From Bacillota bacterium (lineage in GTDB: Bacteria > Bacillota > Clostridia > Oscillospirales > Acutalibacteraceae), in the NCBI GenBank assembly GCA_030705695.1, contig JAUZPX010000010.1, positions 1 to 25,235 on the forward strand: a DNA stretch of 25,235 bases, given 5' to 3'. Made by a program: the position numbers and the translations under genes. The notes beneath the pieces are model-generated. The model was not told the DNA's origin. It worked only from the letters and a program-made list of their open reading frames with translations, and searched no databases. Within the stretch, counting starts at the first letter, position 1. Each line of letters starts with the position of its first letter. This document shows positions 1 to 8,170 of the stretch, piece by piece.

Positions 1-1
1 A

Positions 2-2944
2 TTTGTTAACCCGCAAATGCCAATTCCAATCAGGATTACAGAGCTTACTGGAATTACAAACGAAATGGTAAAAGACGCTCCAAAAGAGGAAGATGCCTTA
101 AAAGCGTTTTATGATTTTTGCGGTAATTCTATTTTAATTGCACATAATGCGCCATTTGATACGTCTTTTATTAAGGCTGCAAGTAAACGGCACGGCTTTG
201 AATATAAATTTTCATCAATCGATACAGTTCCTATTTGCCGTTCTATACTTACTGATATTAAAAATAACAAGCTTGATACGGTTGCAAAATATCTCCGTGT
301 CGGAGAGTTTAATCATCATCGTGCTACCGATGATGCAACGGTTTTAGCCAAAATTTTTATTGCACTTTGCTCACGCTTGAAAGACGACTATAAAATTACT
401 ACTGTTACCCAGATTAACTCACAAATTAACGGCAGCGATATTAAAAAGCTTCCATCAAATCACCTCATAATACTTGCTAAAAATCAACAGGGGCTCAGAA
501 ATTTATATAAACTTATTTCATATTCTCATCTTGACTATTTCTATAAGCGCCCGAGAATTCCACGATCTGTGCTTGAAAAGCACCGTAATGGCTTAATTAT
601 CGGTTCTGCCTGCGAGGCTGGTGAGCTGTATCAGGCAATTAAAATGGGGAAGCCTTGGAATGAGATAAAAGAAATTGCTTCATATTTTGATTATCTAGAA
701 ATTCAGCCTCTTGGCAATAATATGTTTATGATAGCCAAAGGTGATGTCAAATCTGTAGATCAACTCATTGAGTATAATAAAATGATAGTAAAACTCGGAG
801 AAGAAATGAATATTCCTGTTGTTGCAACAGGTGACGTCCACTTTCTTGAGCCGAAAGACGGAGATTTCCGACGTATTTTAATGGCAGGGCAGGGCTTTAC
901 AGACACCGATAATCAGGCACCGCTTTACTTTAAAACTACAGCGGAAATGCTTAAAGAATTCTCCTATTTGGGAGAAGAAAAAGCTTACGAAGTTGTTGTT
1001 GAAAATACAAATCTAATTGCCGATATGGTAGAAGATATTCGGCCTATCCCGAAAGGTACGTTCCCGCCGTTTATTGAGGGAGCGCAGGAAAGCTTAACGG
1101 AAATCACATGGAAACGGGCAAAAGAAATGTACGGCGATCCGCTTCCGCAAATTGTATATGACCGCCTTGACCGTGAACTTTCGGCAATTATTAAACATGG
1201 ATTCTCCGTGTTGTACATGACAGCGCAAAAGCTTGTTGCCGACAGTGAAAAGTCAGGCTACCTTGTAGGTTCGAGAGGTTCTGTCGGATCGTCATTTGTA
1301 GCAACTATGGCAGGCATTTCCGAAGTCAATCCATTGGCTCCTCATTATATTTGCAAAAACTGTAAACACAGTGAATTCGTCACAGACGGCACTTTTGGCA
1401 GCGGATTCGATCTACCGCCAAAGAATTGCCCTAATTGCGGCGAAGAGTATTACCGTGACGGACAAGAAATACCATTTGAAACGTTTTTAGGTTTCGACGG
1501 AGATAAAACTCCTGATATAGACTTAAACTTCTCAGGTGAGCAGCAGTCAAGTTCCCACCGTTACACGGAAGAACTTTTTGGTAAAGACAGCGTGTTTAAA
1601 GCAGGAACTATTGCAACAGTTGCTGATAAAACTGCATTCGGATATGTTAAGAAATATTGTGAAGAACGAGGAAAGACATATCATAAAGCTGAAGAACTCC
1701 GTCTTTCAACCGGCTGCACAGGTGTAAAACGTACAACAGGTCAGCACCCTGGCGGAATGGTCGTTGTTCCTAAAGGACATGATATTTTTGATTTCTGTCC
1801 GATTCAGCATCCTGCTAATGATATGAAATCCGATAATATCACAACTCACTTTGATTTCCATTCTATTCACGATACAATTTGTAAGCTTGACGAGTTAGGA
1901 CATGATGTTCCGTCTATTTATCATTATCTTGAGGAATACACAGGAATATCCGTTATGAACGTACCAATGAGCGACGAGAAAGTTATGTCGCTGTTTACTT
2001 CAACTGATGTTCTCGATGTTACACCTGATGACATTGATTCTCAAACAGGTACGTTTTCACTTCCTGAAATCGGTACGAGCTTTGTTCGTCAGATGCTTGT
2101 TGAGGCACAGCCAAAGACTTTTGCTGATTTATTGCAGATTTCAGGGTTATCCCACGGAACCGATGTATGGATAGGCAATGCAGCAGATTTAATTAAAGCT
2201 GGTACATGCGATATTTCAGAGGTTATCGGTACGCGCGACAGCATTATGACTTATCTGATGCACAAAGGTTTAGACCCCAAAATGGCTTTCAAAATAATGG
2301 AAATCGTAAGAAAAGGCGGCGCAACAAAGTTTTTAACCGAAGAACATATTAGCGCCATGAAAGAGCATAATGTGCCTGGCTGGTATATCGATTCATGTAT
2401 GAAGATTAAATATATGTTCCCGAAAGCTCACGCAGCGGCATATATGATTGCGACTTTACGTTTGGGTTACTATAAAGTGTATTATAAGTCTGAATTTTAT
2501 GCTGCATATTTTAGCGTTCGCGGTGAGGGCCTTGACGCTTCCGTGGTTTTAAAAGGACGTCAAGCAGTTTTAACTCGAATGAAAGATATAAAAGACAAAG
2601 GCTTTGCCGCTACCGCAAAGGATAATGCCGAGTACTCTGCTTTACAGGTAGTAAATGAAATGCTTGCAAGAGGCGTTGTCGTTTTACCGATTGATTTATA
2701 TAAATCTAAAGCTAAAAAGTTTGTTATAGAGGACGGAAAAATTCGTTTGCCGTTTTCTTCATTACAGGGTGTTGGCGAAACGGCGGCATATGCACTGGAA
2801 GAATTCGGGCAAAGCGGGGAATACTTGTCTATTGAGGATTTACGCAATAAAACTAAAGTATCAAGCACAGTAATTGAAGCCTTACGGGCTATAGGAACGC
2901 TTGACGGAATGCCCGAAAGCAGTCAGATGACACTTTGGTCGTAA
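2..2944 (+). CDS. polC: DNA polymerase III, PolC type (5'-truncated by window edge)
   Basis: Replicative DNA polymerase of Firmicutes, combining 3'-5' proofreading and polymerisation. The frame is open to the window's left edge, so this is the C-terminal ~980 residues of a protein usually near 1,430; the Met at base 17 is internal. The DEDDh exonuclease shows motif II HNAPFD (about bases 140-160) and motif III HRATDDA (316-336). A PHP remnant follows (GDVHFLEPKD, about 832-861). The PolC-specific zinc site is CKNC (1352-1363) and CPNC (1427-1438), just before the polymerase motif PDIDLNFSGE (1511-1540), whose Asp residues bind catalytic metals. The protein ends in SSQMTLWS, and QMTLW fits the C-terminal clamp-binding pentapeptide (QLSLF in Bacillus). 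The next gene follows 23 bp after the stop and is probably co-transcribed. Confidence 0.97.
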   Translation, partial: FVNPQMPIPIRITELTGITNEMVKDAPKEEDALKAFYDFCGNSILIAHNAPFDTSFIKAASKRHGFEYKFSSIDTVPICRSILTDIKNNKLDTVAKYLRVGEFNHHRATDDATVLAKIFIALCSRLKDDYKITTVTQINSQINGSDIKKLPSNHLIILAKNQQGLRNLYKLISYSHLDYFYKRPRIPRSVLEKHRNGLIIGSACEAGELYQAIKMGKPWNEIKEIASYFDYLEIQPLGNNMFMIAKGDVKSVDQLIEYNKMIVKLGEEMNIPVVATGDVHFLEPKDGDFRRILMAGQGFTDTDNQAPLYFKTTAEMLKEFSYLGEEKAYEVVVENTNLIADMVEDIRPIPKGTFPPFIEGAQESLTEITWKRAKEMYGDPLPQIVYDRLDRELSAIIKHGFSVLYMTAQKLVADSEKSGYLVGSRGSVGSSFVATMAGISEVNPLAPHYICKNCKHSEFVTDGTFGSGFDLPPKNCPNCGEEYYRDGQEIPFETFLGFDGDKTPDIDLNFSGEQQSSSHRYTEELFGKDSVFKAGTIATVADKTAFGYVKKYCEERGKTYHKAEELRLSTGCTGVKRTTGQHPGGMVVVPKGHDIFDFCPIQHPANDMKSDNITTHFDFHSIHDTICKLDELGHDVPSIYHYLEEYTGISVMNVPMSDEKVMSLFTSTDVLDVTPDDIDSQTGTFSLPEIGTSFVRQMLVEAQPKTFADLLQISGLSHGTDVWIGNAADLIKAGTCDISEVIGTRDSIMTYLMHKGLDPKMAFKIMEIVRKGGATKFLTEEHISAMKEHNVPGWYIDSCMKIKYMFPKAHAAAYMIATLRLGYYKVYYKSEFYAAYFSVRGEGLDASVVLKGRQAVLTRMKDIKDKGFAATAKDNAEYSALQVVNEMLARGVVVLPIDLYKSKAKKFVIEDGKIRLPFSSLQGVGETAAYALEEFGQSGEYLSIEDLRNKTKVSSTVIEALRAIGTLDGMPESSQMTLWS

Positions 2945-2967
2945 GGCCGGAACAGAGAGGAATGCCT

Positions 2968-4179
2968 ATGAAAAGCGCAAGTTTCAAAAGAGTTATTTTG
3001 TGGATTACCTACGCTATTGTTTTGTTTTTTGCTATATACAGAATAGAATATATAATTTCATTTTTTACTTTTGTTTTGGATATTCTTAAACCGTTTATTT
3101 ACGGATTTGTTATTGCATTTATAGTTAATGCACCGTTTATGTATTTTAAAGAAAAAGTATTTGTGGGTATAGGGACGAAACATAAAGCGTTTTCAAAATT
3201 ACGTATGCCGCTTGCAATTATTACGTCTTATGTAATTGTTCTGGGGCTTATTACATTACTGATTTCTGTAGTTATGCCACAGCTAATTAACAGCATAAAT
3301 CAACTTTTTACAAATCTGCCATCATATGCATCTTCTCTTAGCAAATTTATAAATGATTTTACAAGCCGATTTAACGGATTTTTAGGGTTTAAGGTAAATA
3401 AGATAGATCTTGAAAAGAGTTTTGCGAGTTTTGCTGCACAAATAAACGGTAACAACAACGTGAGCGATTTCCTTATAAAAGTCGGTAAAGCTTCTGTAGA
3501 TACCTTGCGTTCAGTTGTTATATTCTTTTACAACTGGTTTTTGGCAATTGTTATTTCAATATATTTTCTTATTAGTAAAGATCAATTAATTCAGCAAACT
3601 AAGAAAGTTGCATGTGCTGTATTACCAAAACGATTTGTAAAGCCGGCTTTTGATGTTGCCAGATTGTCTAACCATATTTGTGGGCGATATATTTACGGAA
3701 GAACGCTTGATTCGGTTATTATGGGTTTGCTCTGTTTTATTATTATGACTATTTTTGGATGGCCTTATCCCGTGCTTATCAGTGTGATTATCGGTGTTAC
3801 AAACATTGTCCCTATTTTCGGTCCTATTATAGGTGATGTTATCTGTGGGTTCATTTTGCTGATGGTAAATCCAATTGATTGTTTTTGGTTTATAATATTT
3901 ACAATTATTTTGCAGCAGATTGATGGAAATGTTATTGCCCCGAAGATATTAAGCGATTCAATGGGAATGTCGGGCTTTTGGATGATGTTTTCAGTTATCT
4001 TGGGAGGAGGCCTTTTCGGTTTAGCCGGTATGGTAATCGGTGTACCGATATTTGTTGTGATATATATAATTCTCGGGAAAAAGATAAACTTCAAAAACAA
4101 GCTGGATGGCTATAACGAAGATTTTTCAAACATTCAAGCGGTTGCAAATGCGCAATTGGCAGAAGATGAGGAAATATAA
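2968..4179 (+). CDS. AI-2E/PerM family membrane transporter
   Basis: Polytopic membrane protein of about 403 residues in the AI-2E transporter/PerM family (PF01594). Members were named for autoinducer-2 export, but many act in small-molecule or ion export, so the substrate cannot be assigned. Visible are an N-terminal hydrophobic pair (ILWITYAIVLFFAIY and a following segment), a hydrophilic middle (about residues 110-170), and a C-terminal block with the family signature TNIVPIFGPIIGD and a glycine-rich segment (ILGGGLFGLAGMVIGVP). I chose ATG 2968 because AGAGAGG (2954-2960) lies 7 nt upstream. In-frame ATGs at 2935 (inside polC) and 2962 have poor spacing. It follows polC by 23 bp and is closed by the terminator at 4183-4222. 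Confidence 0.85.
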   Translation: MKSASFKRVILWITYAIVLFFAIYRIEYIISFFTFVLDILKPFIYGFVIAFIVNAPFMYFKEKVFVGIGTKHKAFSKLRMPLAIITSYVIVLGLITLLISVVMPQLINSINQLFTNLPSYASSLSKFINDFTSRFNGFLGFKVNKIDLEKSFASFAAQINGNNNVSDFLIKVGKASVDTLRSVVIFFYNWFLAIVISIYFLISKDQLIQQTKKVACAVLPKRFVKPAFDVARLSNHICGRYIYGRTLDSVIMGLLCFIIMTIFGWPYPVLISVIIGVTNIVPIFGPIIGDVICGFILLMVNPIDCFWFIIFTIILQQIDGNVIAPKILSDSMGMSGFWMMFSVILGGGLFGLAGMVIGVPIFVVIYIILGKKINFKNKLDGYNEDFSNIQAVANAQLAEDEEI

Positions 4180-4182
4180 GAT

Positions 4183-4222
4183 AAACAGCGCCTGTGATTT
4201 TAAATTCACAAGCGCTGTTTTT
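4183..4222 (+). terminator. Rho-independent terminator after the AI-2E family gene
   Basis: Nine-bp stem AAACAGCGC/GCGCTGTTT (4183-4191 with 4212-4220), a C/A mismatch, then TGTGA/TCACA (4193-4197 with 4206-4210) around an AT loop, followed by T residues. The A-rich left side could also help stop the convergent esterase transcript ending at 4258. Confidence 0.9.
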
Positions 4223-4230
4223 ATGTGTAA

Positions 4231-4248
4231 TATAGTTAATTAACTATA
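4231..4248. repeat. 18-bp perfect palindrome
   Basis: TATAGTTAATTAACTATA is self-complementary and sits between the terminator of the AI-2E gene and the end of the esterase gene. Its half-sites resemble the ends of the MITE-like repeat at 25023-25178. Function unknown. Confidence 0.5.
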
Positions 4249-4257
4249 AAATAAAGA

Positions 4258-5793
4258 CTATGCTGAAAAAAATGTATTACCAATATCATATCCCGTATTT
4301 ATGTTTGCAAGATATTTCTGTATTGCAGTAACATCTTTTAAATTTACGGTTTTACTTTCGTCAACATCAGCACTTAATATTTCTATATCGGATAAGCTAA
4401 TAAGTTTTGCAAGATATTTTTGAAGTATTGTCGTGTCTTTTAATGTTACAGTACCGTTATTGTCAGCATCTCCGACAACATATGTTTCATTAGATGTAAG
4501 CCATAGCCACTGAAAAGCAATAGGGAAGTAGACAGACCATGCAGATTCTGAATGAGTCTGCGATAAATCAATTTTTGTTTGAATCTTAGTAGCTGAGTAA
4601 CCATTTGCAGTGAGTTTTGAATTCAGAAAATTAACATAAGGTGTGATTAATGTTTCATCATAAGCTGTACCGGCATCTGAGCCGTTTAAGTCAGCAGGAA
4701 GCTTTCCACCAGCGTATATATACAATTTTGGCTGCCTCATGTGTGAGGAATCAAGCGAACTTATATAGTTTGATGTTGAATTGTCGTCAAAAAGCTGAAG
4801 TGCAGGCGAGAAAACCATTGCTGCACCAAATACTGACGGATATTTTGTTGCCATATAAAATGACATAACTCCGCCCATGCTCGAACCTGCGATCATAGTA
4901 TTTGCGTTGCCTGTTTTGGTGTTATAATGTGAATTTACGTAAGGGATGACCGTGTTTACTATGAAAGCAGCGTATAGATCGCCTGTTTGCGATGTAATAT
5001 AATTTTTCCCGAGTGCAGATGTTGTCCAACCACTCGGAGAAAGTTCAGAAAAACGTTGAGTGCCGCCGTTATCAACTCCTACTAGGATACATCCGCCGTA
5101 GCCATCTTTTTGTATAAAGTTTGTAACAGATTCATCAGCCTTCCACTCGCCTGAAAATGACGTAACCCAGTCAAAGCAGTTCTGACCATCGTGCATATAA
5201 ACAACAGGATATTTTTTTGAAGTATCCTTAGAGTTGTAGCCATTAGGTAGCCAAATACGTATATTTCGCGTTCTATTATCGGAAAACTGGCTCATTGTAA
5301 GCGTTACGATATCAAGTGTTCCGCCGGTTACAGAACTTTCTGCACCGCTTGAACCGCTTGACGAGAAATTTTGAAATCCACCTACTGTATCGTTTACGAT
5401 ATTAGCACCGCTTTTTATTGTATAACTGCGGTTTTCAACATATCCACCTGTTGCCGTTGTTTCAGGATGTAGCCAGCCGCTTGAGCTTTCGCCGTCAACC
5501 TGAACAGTCCACTTGTAGGAAATAGTCGTACCAACAGATGAACTGTCTAGTGTTTTTGTCAGAGTATAGCTTTTGTCGGAAACTTTAGTTGCATACCAGG
5601 CGCTGTCTGACGCTGCCCAACTGTTAATACTGCCGCCAAACGACAGATGTGCATCGCTTACCAGTGCATAAGGCAGAGTAATGTTAAAAGTTATTGTTGT
5701 ACTTGTGTTTGCTGCATTTGCCGACATACAAAACATTGATGCTGTTAATACAATGCAAAGTAAAAATGCAATTATTTTTTTCATGTGCTTCAT
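4258..5793 (-). CDS. Secreted esterase with CBM20-like N-terminal domain and C-terminal type I dockerin
   Basis: Predicted extracellular alpha/beta-hydrolase of the esterase D/enterochelin-esterase-like family (PF00756), 511 residues. Order: signal peptide (1-27, cleavage after SANA); a beta-rich domain at about 32-140 resembling CBM20-type starch-binding modules (FGGSINSW, ISYKW, NRSYTI, NDTVGGF); a Ser-rich linker (143-156); the esterase domain (about 158-432); and a dockerin (440-498). The nucleophile is Ser305 in GSSMG and the likely catalytic His is His414 in THSESAW; YMHDGQN (199-205) is typical of the family. The dockerin has two F-hands, both with LKD-(T/V)T and QKYLA. A second start at 5784 (MKKII) is possible; neither has a strong ribosome-binding site. 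Carbohydrate O-deacylation (acetyl or feruloyl) is the likely reaction, but the substrate is unknown. Monocistronic, with 148 bp of AT-rich DNA upstream. Confidence 0.88.
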   Translation of the reverse strand: MKHMKKIIAFLLCIVLTASMFCMSANAANTSTTITFNITLPYALVSDAHLSFGGSINSWAASDSAWYATKVSDKSYTLTKTLDSSSVGTTISYKWTVQVDGESSSGWLHPETTATGGYVENRSYTIKSGANIVNDTVGGFQNFSSSGSSGAESSVTGGTLDIVTLTMSQFSDNRTRNIRIWLPNGYNSKDTSKKYPVVYMHDGQNCFDWVTSFSGEWKADESVTNFIQKDGYGGCILVGVDNGGTQRFSELSPSGWTTSALGKNYITSQTGDLYAAFIVNTVIPYVNSHYNTKTGNANTMIAGSSMGGVMSFYMATKYPSVFGAAMVFSPALQLFDDNSTSNYISSLDSSHMRQPKLYIYAGGKLPADLNGSDAGTAYDETLITPYVNFLNSKLTANGYSATKIQTKIDLSQTHSESAWSVYFPIAFQWLWLTSNETYVVGDADNNGTVTLKDTTILQKYLAKLISLSDIEILSADVDESKTVNLKDVTAIQKYLANINTGYDIGNTFFSA

Positions 5794-5941
5794 CTTCTTA
5801 GTTTAGTTTTTATTAAAATATTAGAGACATCTGAGATTGCCTGACAATTTAATAATACATCTTTTTTTAAAAAATTCAATAAAAATTGTTTGAAACAAAT
5901 TAATATTATAAAGAGCAACAATATTATATAATTTGAATTTT

Positions 5942-7312
5942 TCATATTGTTCTGTCAGTTACCTCAACTTCGGTAATAATATCACGCAAACGCACACCGT
6001 CAATCATAAATTCAAGTGCTTCATCGGCATCTTTATATAATTTTTCTGTTTCTTGTTTATTTGCCTCATATATTGCAATAGCATCAGGATCATGTGCAAT
6101 ACCGAAGAATTTCTCATTATAAACAAATTCTACTTCGCCGCCATGGTTAACACACCATTTAAATTCGCTAATTGTTTTAAAACGGTTAACTTCTGAAGAG
6201 TTTTTATTATCAATATTTGACATAGCTTTAATCTCCTTGAAATTCTTAAATTCCGGGATAATTCCATCAGGATAATTAATTGGTGAACTGAGGTTTGGAT
6301 ATCCGCCGCTCCAATCTATAGAATGATCATGTGGATCAGAGTGTGCCCAAGGCCTATCATGATCCGTCCAATGACGATCCACAATTGCTTTTCCATCATC
6401 ACCGATTTTGGTCTCTCTTAAATAACCGCCATTTTTTGTTGCAGCTCGGGATATTTTTACTTCGCCTGGCTCACCCAAAAAACGTTCATCATCCTCTTTA
6501 CTCGGTTTCCATTCACCGCCATTTGCACTACCCATACCTTTGTCTATGAATTGCTCGGGTAATATATAACCGGTTTTTCTAATTACTTTGTAATCTACAG
6601 GACATGGTTTCACATTATTAATATATTTAACATATTTAGACGGAACATGTGGGTTATCGTTCATATAACGCCATGAGCTTAAATCATAATCAACAAACAC
6701 AAGATTTCCCTGCATTTCTGGGAATGGCTCGTTGTAGCATATAATTCTTTCAGGCTCGATGCGGCGAAGCATTTCACTATAACCTTTTAAAAAGAAATCC
6801 TTTTGATCTTTATGATTTTCATGTTCCGATACCATATAAGTTGAAACGGCAACTGTTGAACCTTTTTCAATCCCCTCAAAGCAAAAATCAAAGGAGTCTT
6901 CATTTCCCCAGCTAACAGTTGGGATAACCCGTATTCCTTCTGAAGCATAATATGCCCCGCACCAACGGTTTCGAAACGTATTGTAGATCTGCAATACAGG
7001 TGCCATTTCTGTGTACATGCTGAAATCTGGCGTTAACACCGCACGGTAACGTTTTAGCTTCTCTAAATCTAAGTCTGGATTTTTCCAAACACGCTCAAAT
7101 TTATAATCATAGAGGAAGAAATGAACCATTCGGTCAAGATAACTATTACCTTCAAGTTTGGATTTGTCAAAACCGATTAGCTTTAAATCTGTAAAATCAT
7201 CTTCTCTTTCCTGAAATTTTGGAACAATAGGGATTTTTAATTTACCGTCACCAATAAACTGGTTTCGCAGTAAAAATGGACTTGTGCGATATTTAAAATT
7301 TTCTTCTGTCAT
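5942..7312 (-). CDS. DUF4417 domain protein with acidic/His-rich C-terminal extension
   Basis: 456-residue protein of unknown function. The N-terminal ~240 residues carry hallmarks of the DUF4417 family (PF14386), as in TPDFSMY, QIYNTFRNRW, IRVIPTVSWGNEDSFDFCFEGI and IICYNEPFPEM. Family members are common in Firmicutes and mobile DNA and have no established activity. After a linker comes a Gly/Asp/His-rich stretch (GGYLRETKIGDDGKA, then RHWTDHDRPWAHSDPHDHSIDW at bases about 6310-6380) resembling tails of phage head-morphogenesis proteins and polymorphic-toxin modules, and then an acidic helical C-terminus. An upstream in-frame ATG at 7405 has no Shine-Dalgarno sequence and overlaps a possible TATAAT (7409-7414). 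ATG 7312 has GGAG 8 nt upstream, so it is preferred. Soluble, with no signal peptide. The neighbouring pocket at 7.5-8.0 kb looks mobile-derived. Confidence 0.75.
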   Translation of the reverse strand: MTEENFKYRTSPFLLRNQFIGDGKLKIPIVPKFQEREDDFTDLKLIGFDKSKLEGNSYLDRMVHFFLYDYKFERVWKNPDLDLEKLKRYRAVLTPDFSMYTEMAPVLQIYNTFRNRWCGAYYASEGIRVIPTVSWGNEDSFDFCFEGIEKGSTVAVSTYMVSEHENHKDQKDFFLKGYSEMLRRIEPERIICYNEPFPEMQGNLVFVDYDLSSWRYMNDNPHVPSKYVKYINNVKPCPVDYKVIRKTGYILPEQFIDKGMGSANGGEWKPSKEDDERFLGEPGEVKISRAATKNGGYLRETKIGDDGKAIVDRHWTDHDRPWAHSDPHDHSIDWSGGYPNLSSPINYPDGIIPEFKNFKEIKAMSNIDNKNSSEVNRFKTISEFKWCVNHGGEVEFVYNEKFFGIAHDPDAIAIYEANKQETEKLYKDADEALEFMIDGVRLRDIITEVEVTDRTI

Positions 7313-7465
7313 TGTTACAACTCCAATCAGATAATTTGAACCTAAGTTCTTCACTGACAGGTTGTAAACATCAGAAAATTGCGCTGAAATATGCAATAAT
7401 TTCATAGTATTATAAGTAAATTAATTTATTAATTATTGTACTACAAATATAAACAGACGTAAAGT

Positions 7466-7514
7466 AAAAACCCATATTGACATTCAGACTATTCTGAATC
7501 CAATATGGGTTTTT
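7466..7514. terminator. Long bipartite hairpin, probable bidirectional terminator
   Basis: A perfect 14-bp outer arm (AAAAACCCATATTG, 7466-7479, with CAATATGGGTTTTT, 7501-7514) encloses a second 6-bp stem ATTCAG/CTGAAT (7482-7487 with 7494-7499) and a 6-nt loop. The A-tract on one side and T-tract on the other allow termination in either direction. On the minus strand it would end transcripts from the HTH gene at 7580-7786 before the DUF4417 gene. Confidence 0.8.
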
Positions 7515-7515
7515 A

Positions 7516-7544
7516 ATTCTGGTGCGAATGACGGGACCTGAATC
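7516..7544 (-). repeat. Partial copy of the tRNA-Leu(GAG) 3' end (att-like)
   Basis: 29 bases match the 3' end of the tRNA-Leu gene plus flank (7998-8026) at 26 positions. The copy contains the CCA end, one acceptor strand and most of the T arm, in the same orientation as the intact gene. Nothing else of a tRNA precedes it. It is either the distal attachment-site copy left by an element that integrated at the tRNA 3' end, or a decayed duplicate tRNA. Confidence 0.75.
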
Positions 7545-7579
7545 ACTCTTATCAAATAATACAATATTAACTAAATCAT

Positions 7580-7786
7580 TCATTCTTCACTTACATATTC
7601 TAAAACATCTTCAACCTTGCAATTAAACAACTCACATATCTTATCAATAACATCTAGGGATACATTTTCGTCTTTACCCATTTTTGCAATTGTGCTTGAA
7701 GATATACCTATTGCTTTTCTTAAATCGTCTTTTTTCATGTTATTATCTATTAACAGTTTCCAAAGTTTATTATAACTAAACGACAT
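7580..7786 (-). CDS. Small Cro/CI-type HTH regulator
   Basis: 68-residue DNA-binding protein of the compact HTH_26/XRE-like class (PF13443 type), consisting almost only of the helix-turn-helix. The helices run from MSFSYNKLWKLLIDNN through DDLRKAIGISSSTIAKMGK to LDVIDKICELFNCKVEDVL. AGGGG lies 9 nt before the ATG, which supports the start. Such minimal regulators are frequent on plasmids, phages and integrative elements, and often control a neighbouring restriction or excision gene. Here it sits alone between an intact tRNA-Leu gene and a 3' tRNA fragment, so it may be the only surviving gene of an element. The target is unknown; autoregulation is likely for this class but not shown. Confidence 0.85.
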   Translation of the reverse strand: MSFSYNKLWKLLIDNNMKKDDLRKAIGISSSTIAKMGKDENVSLDVIDKICELFNCKVEDVLEYVSEE

Positions 7787-7880
7787 TAAATTCAGCCCCT
7801 ATACTGTAATTAAGAGAATTTTACCATAATATTCGCTTATCTGCAATAATAAAAATGTAAAACTACATCACTTTTTGTCT

Positions 7881-7907
7881 TCTCCACCTTGATCTTTGAG
7901 GTGGGGA
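7881..7907. repeat. GC-rich hairpin
   Basis: TCTCCACCT and AGGTGGGGA form a 9-bp stem with one G-T pair around a 9-nt loop, in otherwise AT-rich spacer. It could be a terminator-like structure or a scar from a mobile element; no flanking gene decides which. Confidence 0.5.
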
Positions 7908-7955
7908 GTTCTTTTAATTTTGATATACTAATTTCTCCGCTTTATCATAAAATAC

Positions 7956-7989
7956 GAAAGAAGTCGATCAACTACAATCGACTTCTTTC
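7956..7989 (-). terminator. Perfect hairpin just downstream of tRNA-Leu
   Basis: GAAAGAAGTCGAT (7956-7968) pairs perfectly with ATCGACTTCTTTC (7977-7989) around an 8-nt loop. On the minus strand it begins 12 nt after the tRNA 3' CCA and is followed by a weak T-rich run, so it is the likely tRNA terminator or processing hairpin. Confidence 0.65.
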
Positions 7990-8001
7990 AAAAAATTATT
8001 C

Positions 8002-8086
8002 TGGTGCGAGTGACGGGACTTGAACCCGTACGTCATGCAACACACGCCCCTCAAACGTGCCTGTCTGCCAGTTCCAGCACACTCGC
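8002..8086 (-). tRNA. tRNA-Leu (anticodon GAG)
   Basis: 85-nt class II tRNA on the minus strand. The acceptor stem GCGAGTG/CACTCGC closes, followed by discriminator A and an encoded CCA. The anticodon stem CACGT/GCGTG flanks loop TTGAGGG, giving anticodon GAG (reads CUC and CUU). A long variable arm precedes the T arm GGGTTCAAGTCCC. A consensus promoter lies directly upstream and a perfect hairpin downstream. Its 3' end is duplicated at 7516-7544. Confidence 0.96.
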
Positions 8087-8104
8087 ATTTTTCGTAACTC
8101 GATT

Positions 8105-8133
8105 ATTATATCATCAGGGTTGGGGCTTGTCAA
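8105..8133 (-). promoter_or_regulatory. Sigma-A promoter of tRNA-Leu
   Basis: On the minus strand TTGACA (8133-8128) and TATAAT (8110-8105) are separated by exactly 17 bp, both perfect consensus, about 18 nt upstream of the mature tRNA 5' end. An imperfect inverted repeat (TTTCGTAACTCGATT near 8090-8104; AATCGATTACGAAA near 8137-8150) flanks it. Confidence 0.88.
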
Positions 8134-8170
8134 TACAATCGATTACGAAATTTTTTAGAAAATATTCATC

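Noticed and set aside
985..2868. Open reading frames on the minus strand opposite polC
   Set aside because: They mirror the codon pattern of polC, lack ribosome-binding sites and resemble no family.
7313..7405. N-terminal extension of the DUF4417 protein from ATG 7405
   Set aside because: No ribosome-binding site and overlap with a possible -10 box; ATG 7312 has GGAG at correct spacing.
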